DNA of 64,000 nucleotides from assembly GCA_963850525.1 (NCBI GenBank), contig CAWKLQ010000011.1:124001-188000 (forward strand), read 5' to 3'. Each line of letters starts with the position of its first letter. The first letter of the stretch is position 1. The notes beneath the pieces are model-generated. The model searched no databases. It was not told the DNA's origin and saw only the letters and a program-made list of their open reading frames with translations. A program made the translations under genes and the position numbers. Shown here piece after piece: positions 34,825-42,849 of this stretch. The DNA comes from JAEMQF01 sp963850525. Its GTDB lineage: Bacteria; Pseudomonadota; Gammaproteobacteria; Burkholderiales; Burkholderiaceae_C.

Positions 34825-36042
34825 TTACCCCGCCGCCGCCGGCAACTGGCGCAAGGTGCGGACCGGCGAGCACGCAATGATCGTCGCCTGCACGACAAAG
34901 CCGAGCGCAGCGACGATCAGACAAGCCTGCTCGCCGTACGCTGCACCCAGCGCGCCGCCGAGCGCAGCGCCGAGCGGCCGCACGCCCGTGTTCACCGTCA
35001 AGAAGATCGCCGACACCTGGCCCAGCATCGTTCCCGGAGTGACGGTCTGGCGCAGCGTCGTCGACGTGATCGCCCAGAGGATGGGCCCGGCACCGAACAT
35101 GAAAAACGAAACCGCGGCGAGCGTGCCGTTCGGCCACCACAGCGTCGCGGCCATCACAAACGAGGCGGCGACCGACGTGAACGGCCCCACCAGAATCGCG
35201 CGACCGAACGGCAAGGCGCGCAGGACGCGCGCCGCGAGCAGCGCGCCGACCACCATGCCCGCGCCGTAACACGCGAGCGTGACGCCCACGCCGCTCGCGT
35301 CCAGCCCCAGGCTGCGCATCGCGTACGGCACGTACGCCGCCTGCAGCACGAACCACGCCATGTTCCAGGCGATCGCGGTCAGCAGAATCGGCCGCAGCAG
35401 CGCATGCCGCCACACGAGGCGCGCGCCGTCGCGCAACTCGTCGAGCACGTGGCGTTCGCGCGCCGCGCCGCGCGGCGCTTCGGGGAGGCGCAGCAGCAGC
35501 GCCACCGCAGCTGCCGACAGCATCGCGGCGAGCACGAACGCCGACGCCGCGCCGGCCCACGCGACAAGCGCTCCGGCAAGCGCAGGCCCCGCCGCAAACG
35601 CGACGCTGCGCGCCAGCTCCAGCCGCGAGTTCGCTGCGCCGAGCGCCGCGTTGGGAACGAGCGTGGGAACGAGCGCGGGCGCGGCGACGCTGAAGCCCAC
35701 CGTGCCCGCCGCGCCGACGAAGCCGAGCAGCGCCAGCAACGCGAGCGAGAGCTGGCCGGACAGCGTGGCGAAGAGCAGCACGACGAGCGACGCGGCACGC
35801 AGCACTTCGGCCAGCACCATCAGGCGCCGGCGCGACCAGCGGTCAGCGAGCAGCCCGGCGGGGATCGAGAGCAGCAGGAAGGGCAGGGTTTGTGCAGTCG
35901 CGAGCAAGCCGATCTCGCCCGGCCCGGCGCCGAGCGCAAGCACCGCGACGATGGGCACGGCTGCCAGGCTCACCTGTTCGGCCGACTGCGCGGCGAGGTT
36001 GGCGCCGGCGAGGCGCTGGAAGATCGGGGGAAGCTGCGGCAT
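34825..36042 (-). CDS. MFS transporter (EntS/MFS_3-like efflux type)
   Basis: 405 residues with about twelve hydrophobic segments. The A motif AGLLADRWSRRRLMVLAE (about 62-80) and the layout resemble MFS_3 members such as EntS. The N-terminal PPIFQRLAGANLAAQSAEQVSLAAVPIVAVLALGAGPGEIGLLATAQTLPFLLLS is typical of that group. It probably exports a small molecule or drug; no siderophore genes are close. It is convergent with the other MFS gene across a repeat-filled gap and has 218 bases, containing a REP remnant, to the next gene upstream. Confidence 0.8.
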   Translation of the reverse strand: MPQLPPIFQRLAGANLAAQSAEQVSLAAVPIVAVLALGAGPGEIGLLATAQTLPFLLLSIPAGLLADRWSRRRLMVLAEVLRAASLVVLLFATLSGQLSLALLALLGFVGAAGTVGFSVAAPALVPTLVPNAALGAANSRLELARSVAFAAGPALAGALVAWAGAASAFVLAAMLSAAAVALLLRLPEAPRGAARERHVLDELRDGARLVWRHALLRPILLTAIAWNMAWFVLQAAYVPYAMRSLGLDASGVGVTLACYGAGMVVGALLAARVLRALPFGRAILVGPFTSVAASFVMAATLWWPNGTLAAVSFFMFGAGPILWAITSTTLRQTVTPGTMLGQVSAIFLTVNTGVRPLGAALGGALGAAYGEQACLIVAALGFVVQATIIACSPVRTLRQLPAAAG

Positions 36043-36149
36043 GGGTGGAATCGATTCAGCGCAGAAGGGTCGCGCATCATCGCGAATCGGGGAGGGCTTG
36101 TCCGGCCGCTTTCGGACGCGTCGTGCGCGGGTCGCGCTGGCTCGGGCGG

Positions 36150-36176
36150 TGGTTCCCGGCGTGCGCCGGGATGACA
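36150..36176. repeat. single REP-like hairpin
   Basis: TCCCGGCGTGCGCCGGGATG contains the self-complementary CCCGGC/GCCGGG hairpin and ends like the REP arms at 34.6 and 40.4 kb. Only one arm is present. It lies in the 218-base gap between an MFS gene and a hypothetical gene transcribed the same way. Confidence 0.6.
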
Positions 36177-36260
36177 GCTTCAGGCCGGCGTCCGACGCGC
36201 GGGCTCAGCCCCGTTGCTCGTATGGCGCCGGGGCCTTCGCCAGCCGTCGGTCGCCTTCCG

Positions 36261-37001
36261 TCAGTGCCTGCGGCTGCCCAATAGCCAGTCGAACAGACCG
36301 GCGCGTGCCGTATGGTGGGTGCGGCTGACGATGAGATTGGACGACAGATAGAGCGCGTTGAGCATGCGGCTCGCGCGCTCGACGCTCATTCCCGGCCAGG
36401 TGGCGATTCTGCGCAACGGCGCCGTCTCCTTGCGCAGCCGCTCCGCCGCCGGGGCCAGGGCGCCCGGGATTGCGACGTCGGCATCGTCCAACTTGCGCAG
36501 CGCGCGGTACGCCGCGGTGCCGCCGATCTCGGCGAGCAGCTTCGTGCGCGGCCCTTGCAAGGCCAGCTTCCACAGCGCCGGCGCGAGCGGGTGGTACGAC
36601 TGGGCGCTGGCGATGCGCTCGTGCATCCAGTGCCCGGGCGGGCGCACCGTCGCGGGTTCGATGTCGACGAGCTTCAGCGTGCGCAGGCCGCGCCCGCCGC
36701 CGAGCATGAGGCTGCGCGGCGAGTGATAAAGCATGTCGTTCGGGAACATCGTGACCGGCCAGATGCGGTCTTCGTACTGCAGGTAGATGAGCGCCGATTC
36801 GCGCAAGCGCACGCACGCGGCAATCGCCTCGAGCGCGTCGGTCCCCTCGCGGCGCCGGTCCATCAGGCGCAGCTCGGCCTGCAACGTCGATGAAATCAGC
36901 GTCTGGCGTTGCAGCCCGGCGTAGGCCGTGGATGCGATCGTCTTGCGCAGCGCGTCGAACGCGCTGATGCGCCAGAGCGAAGGGCTTTCAAAGTCGGGCA
37001 T
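36261..37001 (-). CDS. hypothetical protein of unrecognised family
   Basis: 246 residues, no signal peptide and no membrane segments, so probably cytoplasmic. Blocks that look conserved include RQTLISSTLQAELRLMDRRREG, SALIYLQYEDRIWPVTMFPNDMLYHSPRSLM (about 73-103) and MSVERASRMLNALYLSSNLIVSRTHHTARAG near the C-terminus. I cannot assign a family. It lies downstream of the DUF2783 and FAD monooxygenase genes in the same orientation, 155 bases after DUF2783, so it may be part of that transcription unit or independent. Confidence 0.7.
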   Translation of the reverse strand: MPDFESPSLWRISAFDALRKTIASTAYAGLQRQTLISSTLQAELRLMDRRREGTDALEAIAACVRLRESALIYLQYEDRIWPVTMFPNDMLYHSPRSLMLGGGRGLRTLKLVDIEPATVRPPGHWMHERIASAQSYHPLAPALWKLALQGPRTKLLAEIGGTAAYRALRKLDDADVAIPGALAPAAERLRKETAPLRRIATWPGMSVERASRMLNALYLSSNLIVSRTHHTARAGLFDWLLGSRRH

Positions 37002-37156
37002 CGTTCTCCTTGTTCTTTGAAATGGCGGCGCGAGTCTACCCGCCTTATCGGCCGATTCGGCGCAGCCGCGCCGATTTCATGCAAGCGCTGTGTCCGATCG
37101 TTGCAAGCACCAAACGCCGCGGCAGCCGCGGCCGACGGCACCGCCGAGGCGCCGCC

Positions 37157-37366
37157 TCAGGCGCTGCGTGAAACGCTTGCCGGCGCGGGCAGGTCCAGCG
37201 CTGCGGCGTCAAGCAAGCGCTGCACGACTTGCGCGTCGGCAATCTGCGTCATCGCGAGCAGCGCGAAGCGCGCGAGGTAGAGGCTGACGTTGGCCTGGCC
37301 CAGCCGTGTCATCGTCTGGCACAGCTGGGTGTAGGCGGCGTCGAGTTCGCTGTCGGTCATGCGCAT
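37157..37366 (-). CDS. DUF2783-family small protein
   Basis: 69 residues: MRMTDSELDAAYTQLCQTM, then a helical TRLGQANVSLYLARFALLAMTQIADAQVVQRLLDAA. This matches the small DUF2783 proteins that usually follow FAD-dependent aromatic hydroxylase genes, exactly as here; the start overlaps the monooxygenase stop by 10 bases. An accessory or regulatory subunit role is plausible. Its molecular function is not established. ATG codons exist at 37366 and 37360. Confidence 0.8.
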   Translation of the reverse strand: MRMTDSELDAAYTQLCQTMTRLGQANVSLYLARFALLAMTQIADAQVVQRLLDAAALDLPAPASVSRSA

Positions 37367-39123
37367 CCCCCTTGCAGTGTTCGCTCGATCGCGGCTTGAA
37401 TTCGCTGCACTGCGGCGTCGACTGGCAAATCGCGCCAGCGCGCGAGCACATGCCCGTCGGGCCGCACCAGATAGATCGCCGTGCCGATGCCGGCGCCGTA
37501 CATCGGAAACAGCCTTCCCGTGGGGTCCGACGCGTCCGCGGCGTCGGAGGGTTGCTGCGCGATGCCCAGCGCACGCAGGCGAATGCCGCGCTCGGCGAAA
37601 TGCCTTATCAGTGGCTGCAACGCCGCTGTGATTTCGGCGCCGCGCCCGGCGTCAGCACTGATGAAGCACAGGGCGACAAAACCCGGCGTGTCCTGAACCA
37701 GCAAGTCGGTCACGTGCGCCTCGCGCGCTGGCACCCCGTGGTCCGTGAGCATGAGCGGGCACTCGGGCAATACCGCGCCGGGGATAGGCCCGGCGACGAA
37801 GTCGGCTGCTGCGGCCGGCGCGCCGGTGTCATCGGCATCGACATTCAGCGGCGAATCGTGATACGTGATCGCCGAGGTCTGGCGCGGGTTGATCAAGGCG
37901 CGCACGCCGGCGTGCTTGACCGCCAGGCCGAGCACGGCGCTGCGCATCAGGTCAAACGCAAACGACGGCGGCGCCATGAATTCGGTGCTCTTCATGCCGT
38001 GGTGCAAGTTTTCATGCGCAGCGGCAACGCGCTCCGTCGAATAGCTGTCGAGCAGTGGCTGCGAAGCCAGTCCCTGGATCGTGAAGGCAAGTTTCCACGC
38101 CAGGTTGTCGGCGTCGTCGATTCCCGAATTCGCGCCGCGCACGCCGAAAATCGGCACGAGGTGCGCCGCGTCGCCGGCAAAGAGCACGCGCCCGACGCGA
38201 TAACGCGGGAGGGTGAGCGCGTTAGCCTTGTACATCGTGATCCAGATCGGTGACCACGCACCGCGCTCGCCCATCATCGCGAGCAGGCTCTCGATTCGCG
38301 GCATCACATTTTCCGGCTTCACCGCTTCAATCGGGTCTTCGGCCTCGCGCAACTGGTAGTCGATGCGCCACACGCCGTCCGGTTGTTTGTGCACGAGCAC
38401 GGTCGAGCCCGGGTTGCACGGCGGGTCGAAGTAGGCCAGGCGCTCGGCGGGGCGCGCGCTGTCGAGCAAGATGTCGACGATCACGTAGCGGCCTTCGTAA
38501 CTCGTGCCTTGCAGCTCGAGGCCCATCGCGTCACGAACAAAGCTGCGCCCGCCGTCGGCGGCAATCAGCCAATCGGCTTCGATCGCGTAGTCGCCCACTG
38601 GCGTCGCCACATTCAAGCGCACGCCCGCGTCGTGAACGTCCAGCAGCGTCGCCTTCGTCTGCCAGCGAATGTCGATCAGGTCGGAGCGCTGCTGCGCACG
38701 CGTGAGAAGAATCTGCTCGATGTGGTACTGCGCCAGGTTCACCATCGGCGGCAGCTTCTGGTTCTGATCCTGCGGCATCGTGAAGTGCAGGACCTGCTGC
38801 TCGCGGTAGAAGCTGCGCCCACCCGTCCACGGCAGGCCGACCTTCATGAAGCCATCGAGCGCACCCAGGCGCTCAATGATCTCCAGGCTGCGCCGCGAAA
38901 TGCAGATCGCGCGGCTGCCGAAGCACACCGAATCGTCGGCTTCGAGAAGCACCACGGGCACACCGTGGTTCGCCAGCCCCAGCGCGGCGCACAAGCCCAC
39001 CGGGCCCGCGCCGACGATCACGACCGGATGGCGCCTGCGCTCGGTACGCTCCTGCCCCAGCCCAGGCAGGCGCGCCGCGTGGTGCTCGGCTTCAAACGGA
39101 TAGGGAACGAAGCTGCGCTGCAC
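37357..39123 (-). CDS. FAD-dependent aromatic monooxygenase (MhpA-like)
   Basis: 588-residue flavoprotein hydroxylase of the class A group, which adds an ortho hydroxyl to phenolic acids using NAD(P)H and O2. It has the FAD Rossmann motif VIVGAGPVGLCAALGLANHGVPVVLLEAD (about 35-63), the DG motif in AADGGRSFVRDAMGL (about 185) and the GD motif GRVLFAGDAAHLVPIFGVRGANSGIDDADNLAWKL (about 305-340). A C-terminal thioredoxin-like region follows, as in MhpA. The length fits 3-(3-hydroxyphenyl)propionate hydroxylase and relatives, but meta-cleavage genes are absent from the neighbourhood, so the substrate is open. It is coupled to DUF2783. Confidence 0.85.
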   Translation of the reverse strand: MQRSFVPYPFEAEHHAARLPGLGQERTERRRHPVVIVGAGPVGLCAALGLANHGVPVVLLEADDSVCFGSRAICISRRSLEIIERLGALDGFMKVGLPWTGGRSFYREQQVLHFTMPQDQNQKLPPMVNLAQYHIEQILLTRAQQRSDLIDIRWQTKATLLDVHDAGVRLNVATPVGDYAIEADWLIAADGGRSFVRDAMGLELQGTSYEGRYVIVDILLDSARPAERLAYFDPPCNPGSTVLVHKQPDGVWRIDYQLREAEDPIEAVKPENVMPRIESLLAMMGERGAWSPIWITMYKANALTLPRYRVGRVLFAGDAAHLVPIFGVRGANSGIDDADNLAWKLAFTIQGLASQPLLDSYSTERVAAAHENLHHGMKSTEFMAPPSFAFDLMRSAVLGLAVKHAGVRALINPRQTSAITYHDSPLNVDADDTGAPAAAADFVAGPIPGAVLPECPLMLTDHGVPAREAHVTDLLVQDTPGFVALCFISADAGRGAEITAALQPLIRHFAERGIRLRALGIAQQPSDAADASDPTGRLFPMYGAGIGTAIYLVRPDGHVLARWRDLPVDAAVQRIQAAIERTLQGGCA

Positions 39124-39198
39124 GGCGCGAATTGTGCCTTCGCCTTGCCGACATCACGCCGCCCGTGGCGCTAGGCCACCTACGCCGCTCGCAACGCA

Positions 39199-40371
39199 TC
39201 ACAGCGCCACGACGCGCGCGCTCTTGCCCTCGGTGCGATGCCCGGCGATGAAGGCTTCGTCGAGATCGATTCCGTAGCCCGGACCTTCGTTGGGGTAAAG
39301 CACGCCGTTCTCGAAGCGCGGAATCTGTTTCGCGATGTCGCGCCCGGGCGGAATGTCGACGCTGTTCCACACCGCGTTGATCATGAGCGGGCCGATCGAC
39401 TCGTTGAGGAATTGCGAGGCCCACTGGTTGCTGACCCACAGGTGTGCGGCCGGGCTCGTCTCCAGCCCCGAGCCGATCATGCAGCCGCACATCACGGGCA
39501 GGCCCGACAGGCGCGCCATCGTGAGCCAGCGCTGCGACTTGAGCAGGCCGCCGGCTTTTTGCGTCTTGATGAACAAGCCGTCTGCCGCGCGCCGGTCGAT
39601 GATGTCCTTGATGTGGTGCAACTCCTGGGCGGATTCGTCGGCGTAAATCGGCGTGCGCACCTGGGCGCGCAGGCGCGCCATGCCTTCCACATCCCAGTGC
39701 GGCAGGGGTTGTTCGATGAGCTCCAGGCCGCACGGGTCGAGCTTGCGGATCGTCTGCAGCGCTTGTTCGTAGTTCCAGAAGCCGTTCGCGTCGACCGTCA
39801 GGCGCACGTGCGCGCCCACCGCTTCGCGCACGGCGCGCACCATCGCCACGTCGTCGTCGAGCGTGCCGTGGCCCGTCTTGAGCTTGAGCAGGGCAAAGCC
39901 GTGGCGCAGCGCTTCGAACGCTTCGGCCACCACCCCGTCGGGCGTTCCCGCCGAGAGCACCCAGCCCAGGCGTGCGCCCACTATCGTGCGCCCGCCGAGC
40001 AATTCATACACCGGCACGCCCATGCTCTTCGCCTTCAGGTCGTGCAGCGCGAAGTCGATGACCGACTTGGCCTGGTTGTTGTCGCGCGCGAGCAAGTCCA
40101 TGCGGCCGACGATTTTTTCGATGGCGCAGGGGTCTTGCCCCAGCAGCGCGCGCGGCGCAAACACGTCGCAGATCATCGCCAGCATCGAGTCCTGGCTCTC
40201 GCCGCGGTACCACGACGAGGTGTCGCCCGAGTCGCCGATGCCCACGAGGCCGTTGTCGGCGGTGAGCTTGACGACCAGGCTGTCGATCCGCGTGATGCGC
40301 GTATTGGGCATGATCACCGGCTTGACGAGCGGCGTGCTCACCGGCAGGCATTCGACCTGGACGATTTTCAT
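39199..40371 (-). CDS. muconate-cycloisomerase-subgroup enolase superfamily enzyme
   Basis: 390 residues, normal for mandelate racemase/muconate lactonizing enzymes. The ATG at 40371 opens MKIVQVECLPVSTPLVKP, the standard beta-rich capping-domain start. Catalytic features of the MLE subgroup are visible: the KxK pair in LLKLKTGHG (about 168), metal ligands in VDANGFWNYEQA, LELIEQPLP and YADESAQE, and the second catalytic Lys in FIKTQKAGG (about 273). It may be a cycloisomerase, epimerase or dehydratase-like enzyme for an aromatic or amino-acid derivative. It lies between a FAD monooxygenase and a Bug protein on the same strand. Confidence 0.85.
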   Translation of the reverse strand: MKIVQVECLPVSTPLVKPVIMPNTRITRIDSLVVKLTADNGLVGIGDSGDTSSWYRGESQDSMLAMICDVFAPRALLGQDPCAIEKIVGRMDLLARDNNQAKSVIDFALHDLKAKSMGVPVYELLGGRTIVGARLGWVLSAGTPDGVVAEAFEALRHGFALLKLKTGHGTLDDDVAMVRAVREAVGAHVRLTVDANGFWNYEQALQTIRKLDPCGLELIEQPLPHWDVEGMARLRAQVRTPIYADESAQELHHIKDIIDRRAADGLFIKTQKAGGLLKSQRWLTMARLSGLPVMCGCMIGSGLETSPAAHLWVSNQWASQFLNESIGPLMINAVWNSVDIPPGRDIAKQIPRFENGVLYPNEGPGYGIDLDEAFIAGHRTEGKSARVVAL

Positions 40372-40379
40372 GGGCGCTT

Positions 40380-40450
40380 CGTCATCCCGGCGCACGCCGG
40401 GATCCACTGCCTGCAAAGCAAGCCGGACCCCGGCGTTCGCCGGGGTGACA
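40380..40450. repeat. REP-like inverted repeat, imperfect
   Basis: The left arm begins CGTCATCCCGGCGCACGCCG (40380-40406). The right arm, about 40432-40450, is a diverged reverse complement reading CCCCGGCGTTCGCCGGGGTG. It sits immediately upstream of the enolase-superfamily start and downstream of the Bug gene. It is the same family as the palindrome at 34.6 kb, with a different loop triplet (GCA/TTC instead of GAA). Confidence 0.75.
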
Positions 40451-40468
40451 CCCGAGGTGACAGTGGGT

Positions 40469-41506
40469 TCACTGCGCTTGAAAGTTCGACGCGCGCACCA
40501 GCTCGCCCCAGAACTGCGTCGAACTTTCCGTGATGCGGCGCAACTCGTCCGGCCCGGCATAAGCCGGTTGCATGCGCGTGGCGGCGATGCGCTCCAGTAC
40601 AGCCGGCGAGTCGAACATCTTGCGCGTCGCGTCGACCACCTGGTGCAGCAGCTCGGGCTTCAGGCTTGTTGCCGCAAACACGCCGAGAAAACTGTCGGCA
40701 GGCATCTTGTAGCCCAGCTCAGCAAACGTCGGCACCTCCGGCAGCCCTGCGTAACGCTTCTCGGCGGCCGCGGCGAGCACGCGCACCTTGCCCGACTTGT
40801 GGTGGTCGACGAGCGCGTCGCACGGCACGATCGCCGCGGGCACCTGGCCGCCCAACAAATCCTGGATAGCCGGTGCGGCGCCGCGGTAGGGCACCGGGTT
40901 CATCGCGATCTTCTGCTGCTGGCCGATGACGAAGCCGAGGAACTGCGGCTGCGAACCCGGCGCCGGAATGCCGAAGTTGCCCTGCTGCGGCTCCTTGCGC
41001 ACGAGCTCGACGTACTCGGCGTAGCTCTTCGCTGAAGAGCTGCCCGGCACCGCGAGACAGGTGAAGAAGTTGACCATGCGCGCCACCGGCAGCATGTCTT
41101 TGGCGACATCAAAACCCGGCGTCTTCATCACCAGCGGCAGCATCACGACCTGGTGATCCACGGTGAACATCAGGCTGTTGCTCTCGGGGGTTGCCGCCTT
41201 CAGCGCCTGCGCAGCGAGCTGGCCGCCGGCGCCGGGTTTGTTCTCGACGATCACGGTCGCGCCGAGGGCGTCACGCAGCGCGTCGCCGTAGATTCGCGCC
41301 AGTGCATCCGTGCCGGCGCCCGGCGGGAAGCCGACGAGGATGCGGATCGTCGGCTTGTCTTGAGCGAGGGCGGGCGCTGCACCGAAGAGGCTCAGCGCGA
41401 GGCCTACGGCGAGCATCAGCCCCACGGGCCGTGCGCGCGACGCACTGCACGTTGCGCTTTGGGTTCCCCTGGCCGGGCCGGAGGAGCCGGGTGCGGTGTG
41501 AAACAT
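40469..41506 (-). CDS. Bug-family (TctC-like) periplasmic solute-binding protein
   Basis: 345 residues. The ATG at 41506 follows GGAG and opens a long n-region before the hydrophobic core LMLAVGLALSLFGAAPALAQ (about 30-50). The Bug motif TIRILVGFPPGAGTDALARIY follows at about 54, with VIVENKPGAGG. VDHQVVMLPL and PCDALVDHHKSGKVRVLA are unusual details of its solute pocket region. It is divergent from the acyl-CoA dehydrogenase gene, with a 20-base palindrome between them, so both may answer to one repressor. No TctAB genes are adjacent. Confidence 0.85.
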   Translation of the reverse strand: MFHTAPGSSGPARGTQSATCSASRARPVGLMLAVGLALSLFGAAPALAQDKPTIRILVGFPPGAGTDALARIYGDALRDALGATVIVENKPGAGGQLAAQALKAATPESNSLMFTVDHQVVMLPLVMKTPGFDVAKDMLPVARMVNFFTCLAVPGSSSAKSYAEYVELVRKEPQQGNFGIPAPGSQPQFLGFVIGQQQKIAMNPVPYRGAAPAIQDLLGGQVPAAIVPCDALVDHHKSGKVRVLAAAAEKRYAGLPEVPTFAELGYKMPADSFLGVFAATSLKPELLHQVVDATRKMFDSPAVLERIAATRMQPAYAGPDELRRITESSTQFWGELVRASNFQAQ

Positions 41507-41586
41507 GCGTGTCTCCTGCTCTGCGTGTGCCGCATCGCCCTGTGCCGACGGCTTGGCCGCGACTCTAGAATCCATCACACCAAAAG

Positions 41587-41606
41587 TCAACCAACCGGTT
41601 GGTTGA
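41587..41606. promoter_or_regulatory. 20-bp perfect palindrome, TetR-type operator candidate
   Basis: TCAACCAACCGGTTGGTTGA is a perfect palindrome in the divergent gap between the Bug gene (start 41506) and the acyl-CoA dehydrogenase gene (start 41655). Palindromes of this length and form are typical TetR-family operators. No regulator gene is adjacent, so it would act in trans. It overlaps the upstream end of any early reading of the dehydrogenase gene, which also favours the GTG at 41655. Confidence 0.65.
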
Positions 41607-41654
41607 GTGCCTACTCGCGGTTCGGAACGTGCCGCGCCCGCCTCTGGAGAACCC

Positions 41655-42818
41655 GTGCCCCCCACCCACCGATCGGCCTACCGTTCCCCGTGGATGACCG
41701 AAGAACTCGACATGCTGCGCGCCACCGCGCGGCGCTTCTTCGAAGACGAGGTCGCGCCGCACGCGGCGCGTTGGCGCGCCCAGCACCAGATCGACCGCGC
41801 GGTGTGGCGCCACGCCGGCGACCTCGGCTTGTTGTGCATGAGCATTCCGCAGGAGTACGGCGGCCAGGGTGCGAGTTTTGCGCATGAAGTGGTCGTGATG
41901 GAGGAGCAGGCACGCGTCTGCGACACGAGCTTCGGCTTCGTGCCCGGGGCGCTGAACGGCCCGGCGTTCTTCCACGGCACCGCCACGCACGAGCAGTTGC
42001 AGCGCTGGATGCCCGACATCGCGCGGGGCGAGAAGATGCTCTCGGTGGCCATCACCGAGCCCGGTGCGGGCACCGACGTGAAGGCGCTGCGCACTTCGGC
42101 GCGGCGCGACGGCGAACACTATGTGCTCAACGGCAGCAAGGTTTTCATTACCCACGGGCGCCAGGCCGAGCTGTCGCTCGTCGCTGCGCGCACCGGCGGC
42201 GCGGGCGCGAAAGGCGTAACGCTCTTCATGGTCGAGGTCGAGCAATCGCCGGGCTTTCGGATCAACAAGGTGCTCGAGAAAATCGGCCAGAACGGCCTGG
42301 ACACGTGCGAGATCTTTCTCGACGACGTTCGGGTTCCGGCGGCGAACCTGATCGGCGGCACCGAGGGCTGCGGCTTCGGTCAGCTGATGGACGTGTTTGT
42401 GCGCGAGCGGCTCTCGATCGGCGTGACGAGCGTGGCCACCGCCGAGCGCGCGATCGAGCTGACCGTGGAGCACGCGAAGAACCGGCAGATGCTCGGTCAG
42501 ACGCTGTGGGACTTCCAGAACACCAAGTTCACGCTTGCCGAGTGCGCGACGGAAGTGCGCATCGCGCGGGTTTTCATCGACCACCTGATCCAGCAGCTCG
42601 TGCGCGGCGAGACGCTCGATCCGAACGACTCGATCATGGCCAAGTGGTGGTGTTCCGACAAGCAGTGTTCGATCATCGACCGCTGCCTGCAACTCTTCGG
42701 CGGTTACGGCTACATGAGCGAAACACCGATCGCCCAGCTCTACATGGACGCGCGTGTGCAGCGCATCTACGGCGGCTCGAACGAGACGCTGAAGGACCTG
42801 ATCGCGCGCGGGATGTGA
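41655..42818 (+). CDS. acyl-CoA dehydrogenase, long-chain/isovaleryl-type catalytic layout
   Basis: 387-residue FAD enzyme that introduces a double bond into an acyl-CoA, passing electrons to ETF. Signatures: MLSVAITEPGAGTDVKALRTSA, YVLNGSKVFITHG, and CLQLFGGYGYMSETPIAQLYMDARVQRIYGGSNE. In medium- and short-chain enzymes the catalytic Glu precedes GTS in IYEGTS; here the position is Gly (IYGGSNE). The likely base is instead E251 in the helix VRERLSIG, as in LCAD and isovaleryl-CoA dehydrogenase. The GTG at 41655 follows GGAGA. It is divergent from a Bug gene, separated by a palindrome. The acyl chain is unknown. Confidence 0.85.
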   Translation: MPPTHRSAYRSPWMTEELDMLRATARRFFEDEVAPHAARWRAQHQIDRAVWRHAGDLGLLCMSIPQEYGGQGASFAHEVVVMEEQARVCDTSFGFVPGALNGPAFFHGTATHEQLQRWMPDIARGEKMLSVAITEPGAGTDVKALRTSARRDGEHYVLNGSKVFITHGRQAELSLVAARTGGAGAKGVTLFMVEVEQSPGFRINKVLEKIGQNGLDTCEIFLDDVRVPAANLIGGTEGCGFGQLMDVFVRERLSIGVTSVATAERAIELTVEHAKNRQMLGQTLWDFQNTKFTLAECATEVRIARVFIDHLIQQLVRGETLDPNDSIMAKWWCSDKQCSIIDRCLQLFGGYGYMSETPIAQLYMDARVQRIYGGSNETLKDLIARGM

Positions 42819-42849
42819 GGGCGCGGGCGCGCCGGCGGTTGGCGCTGGG

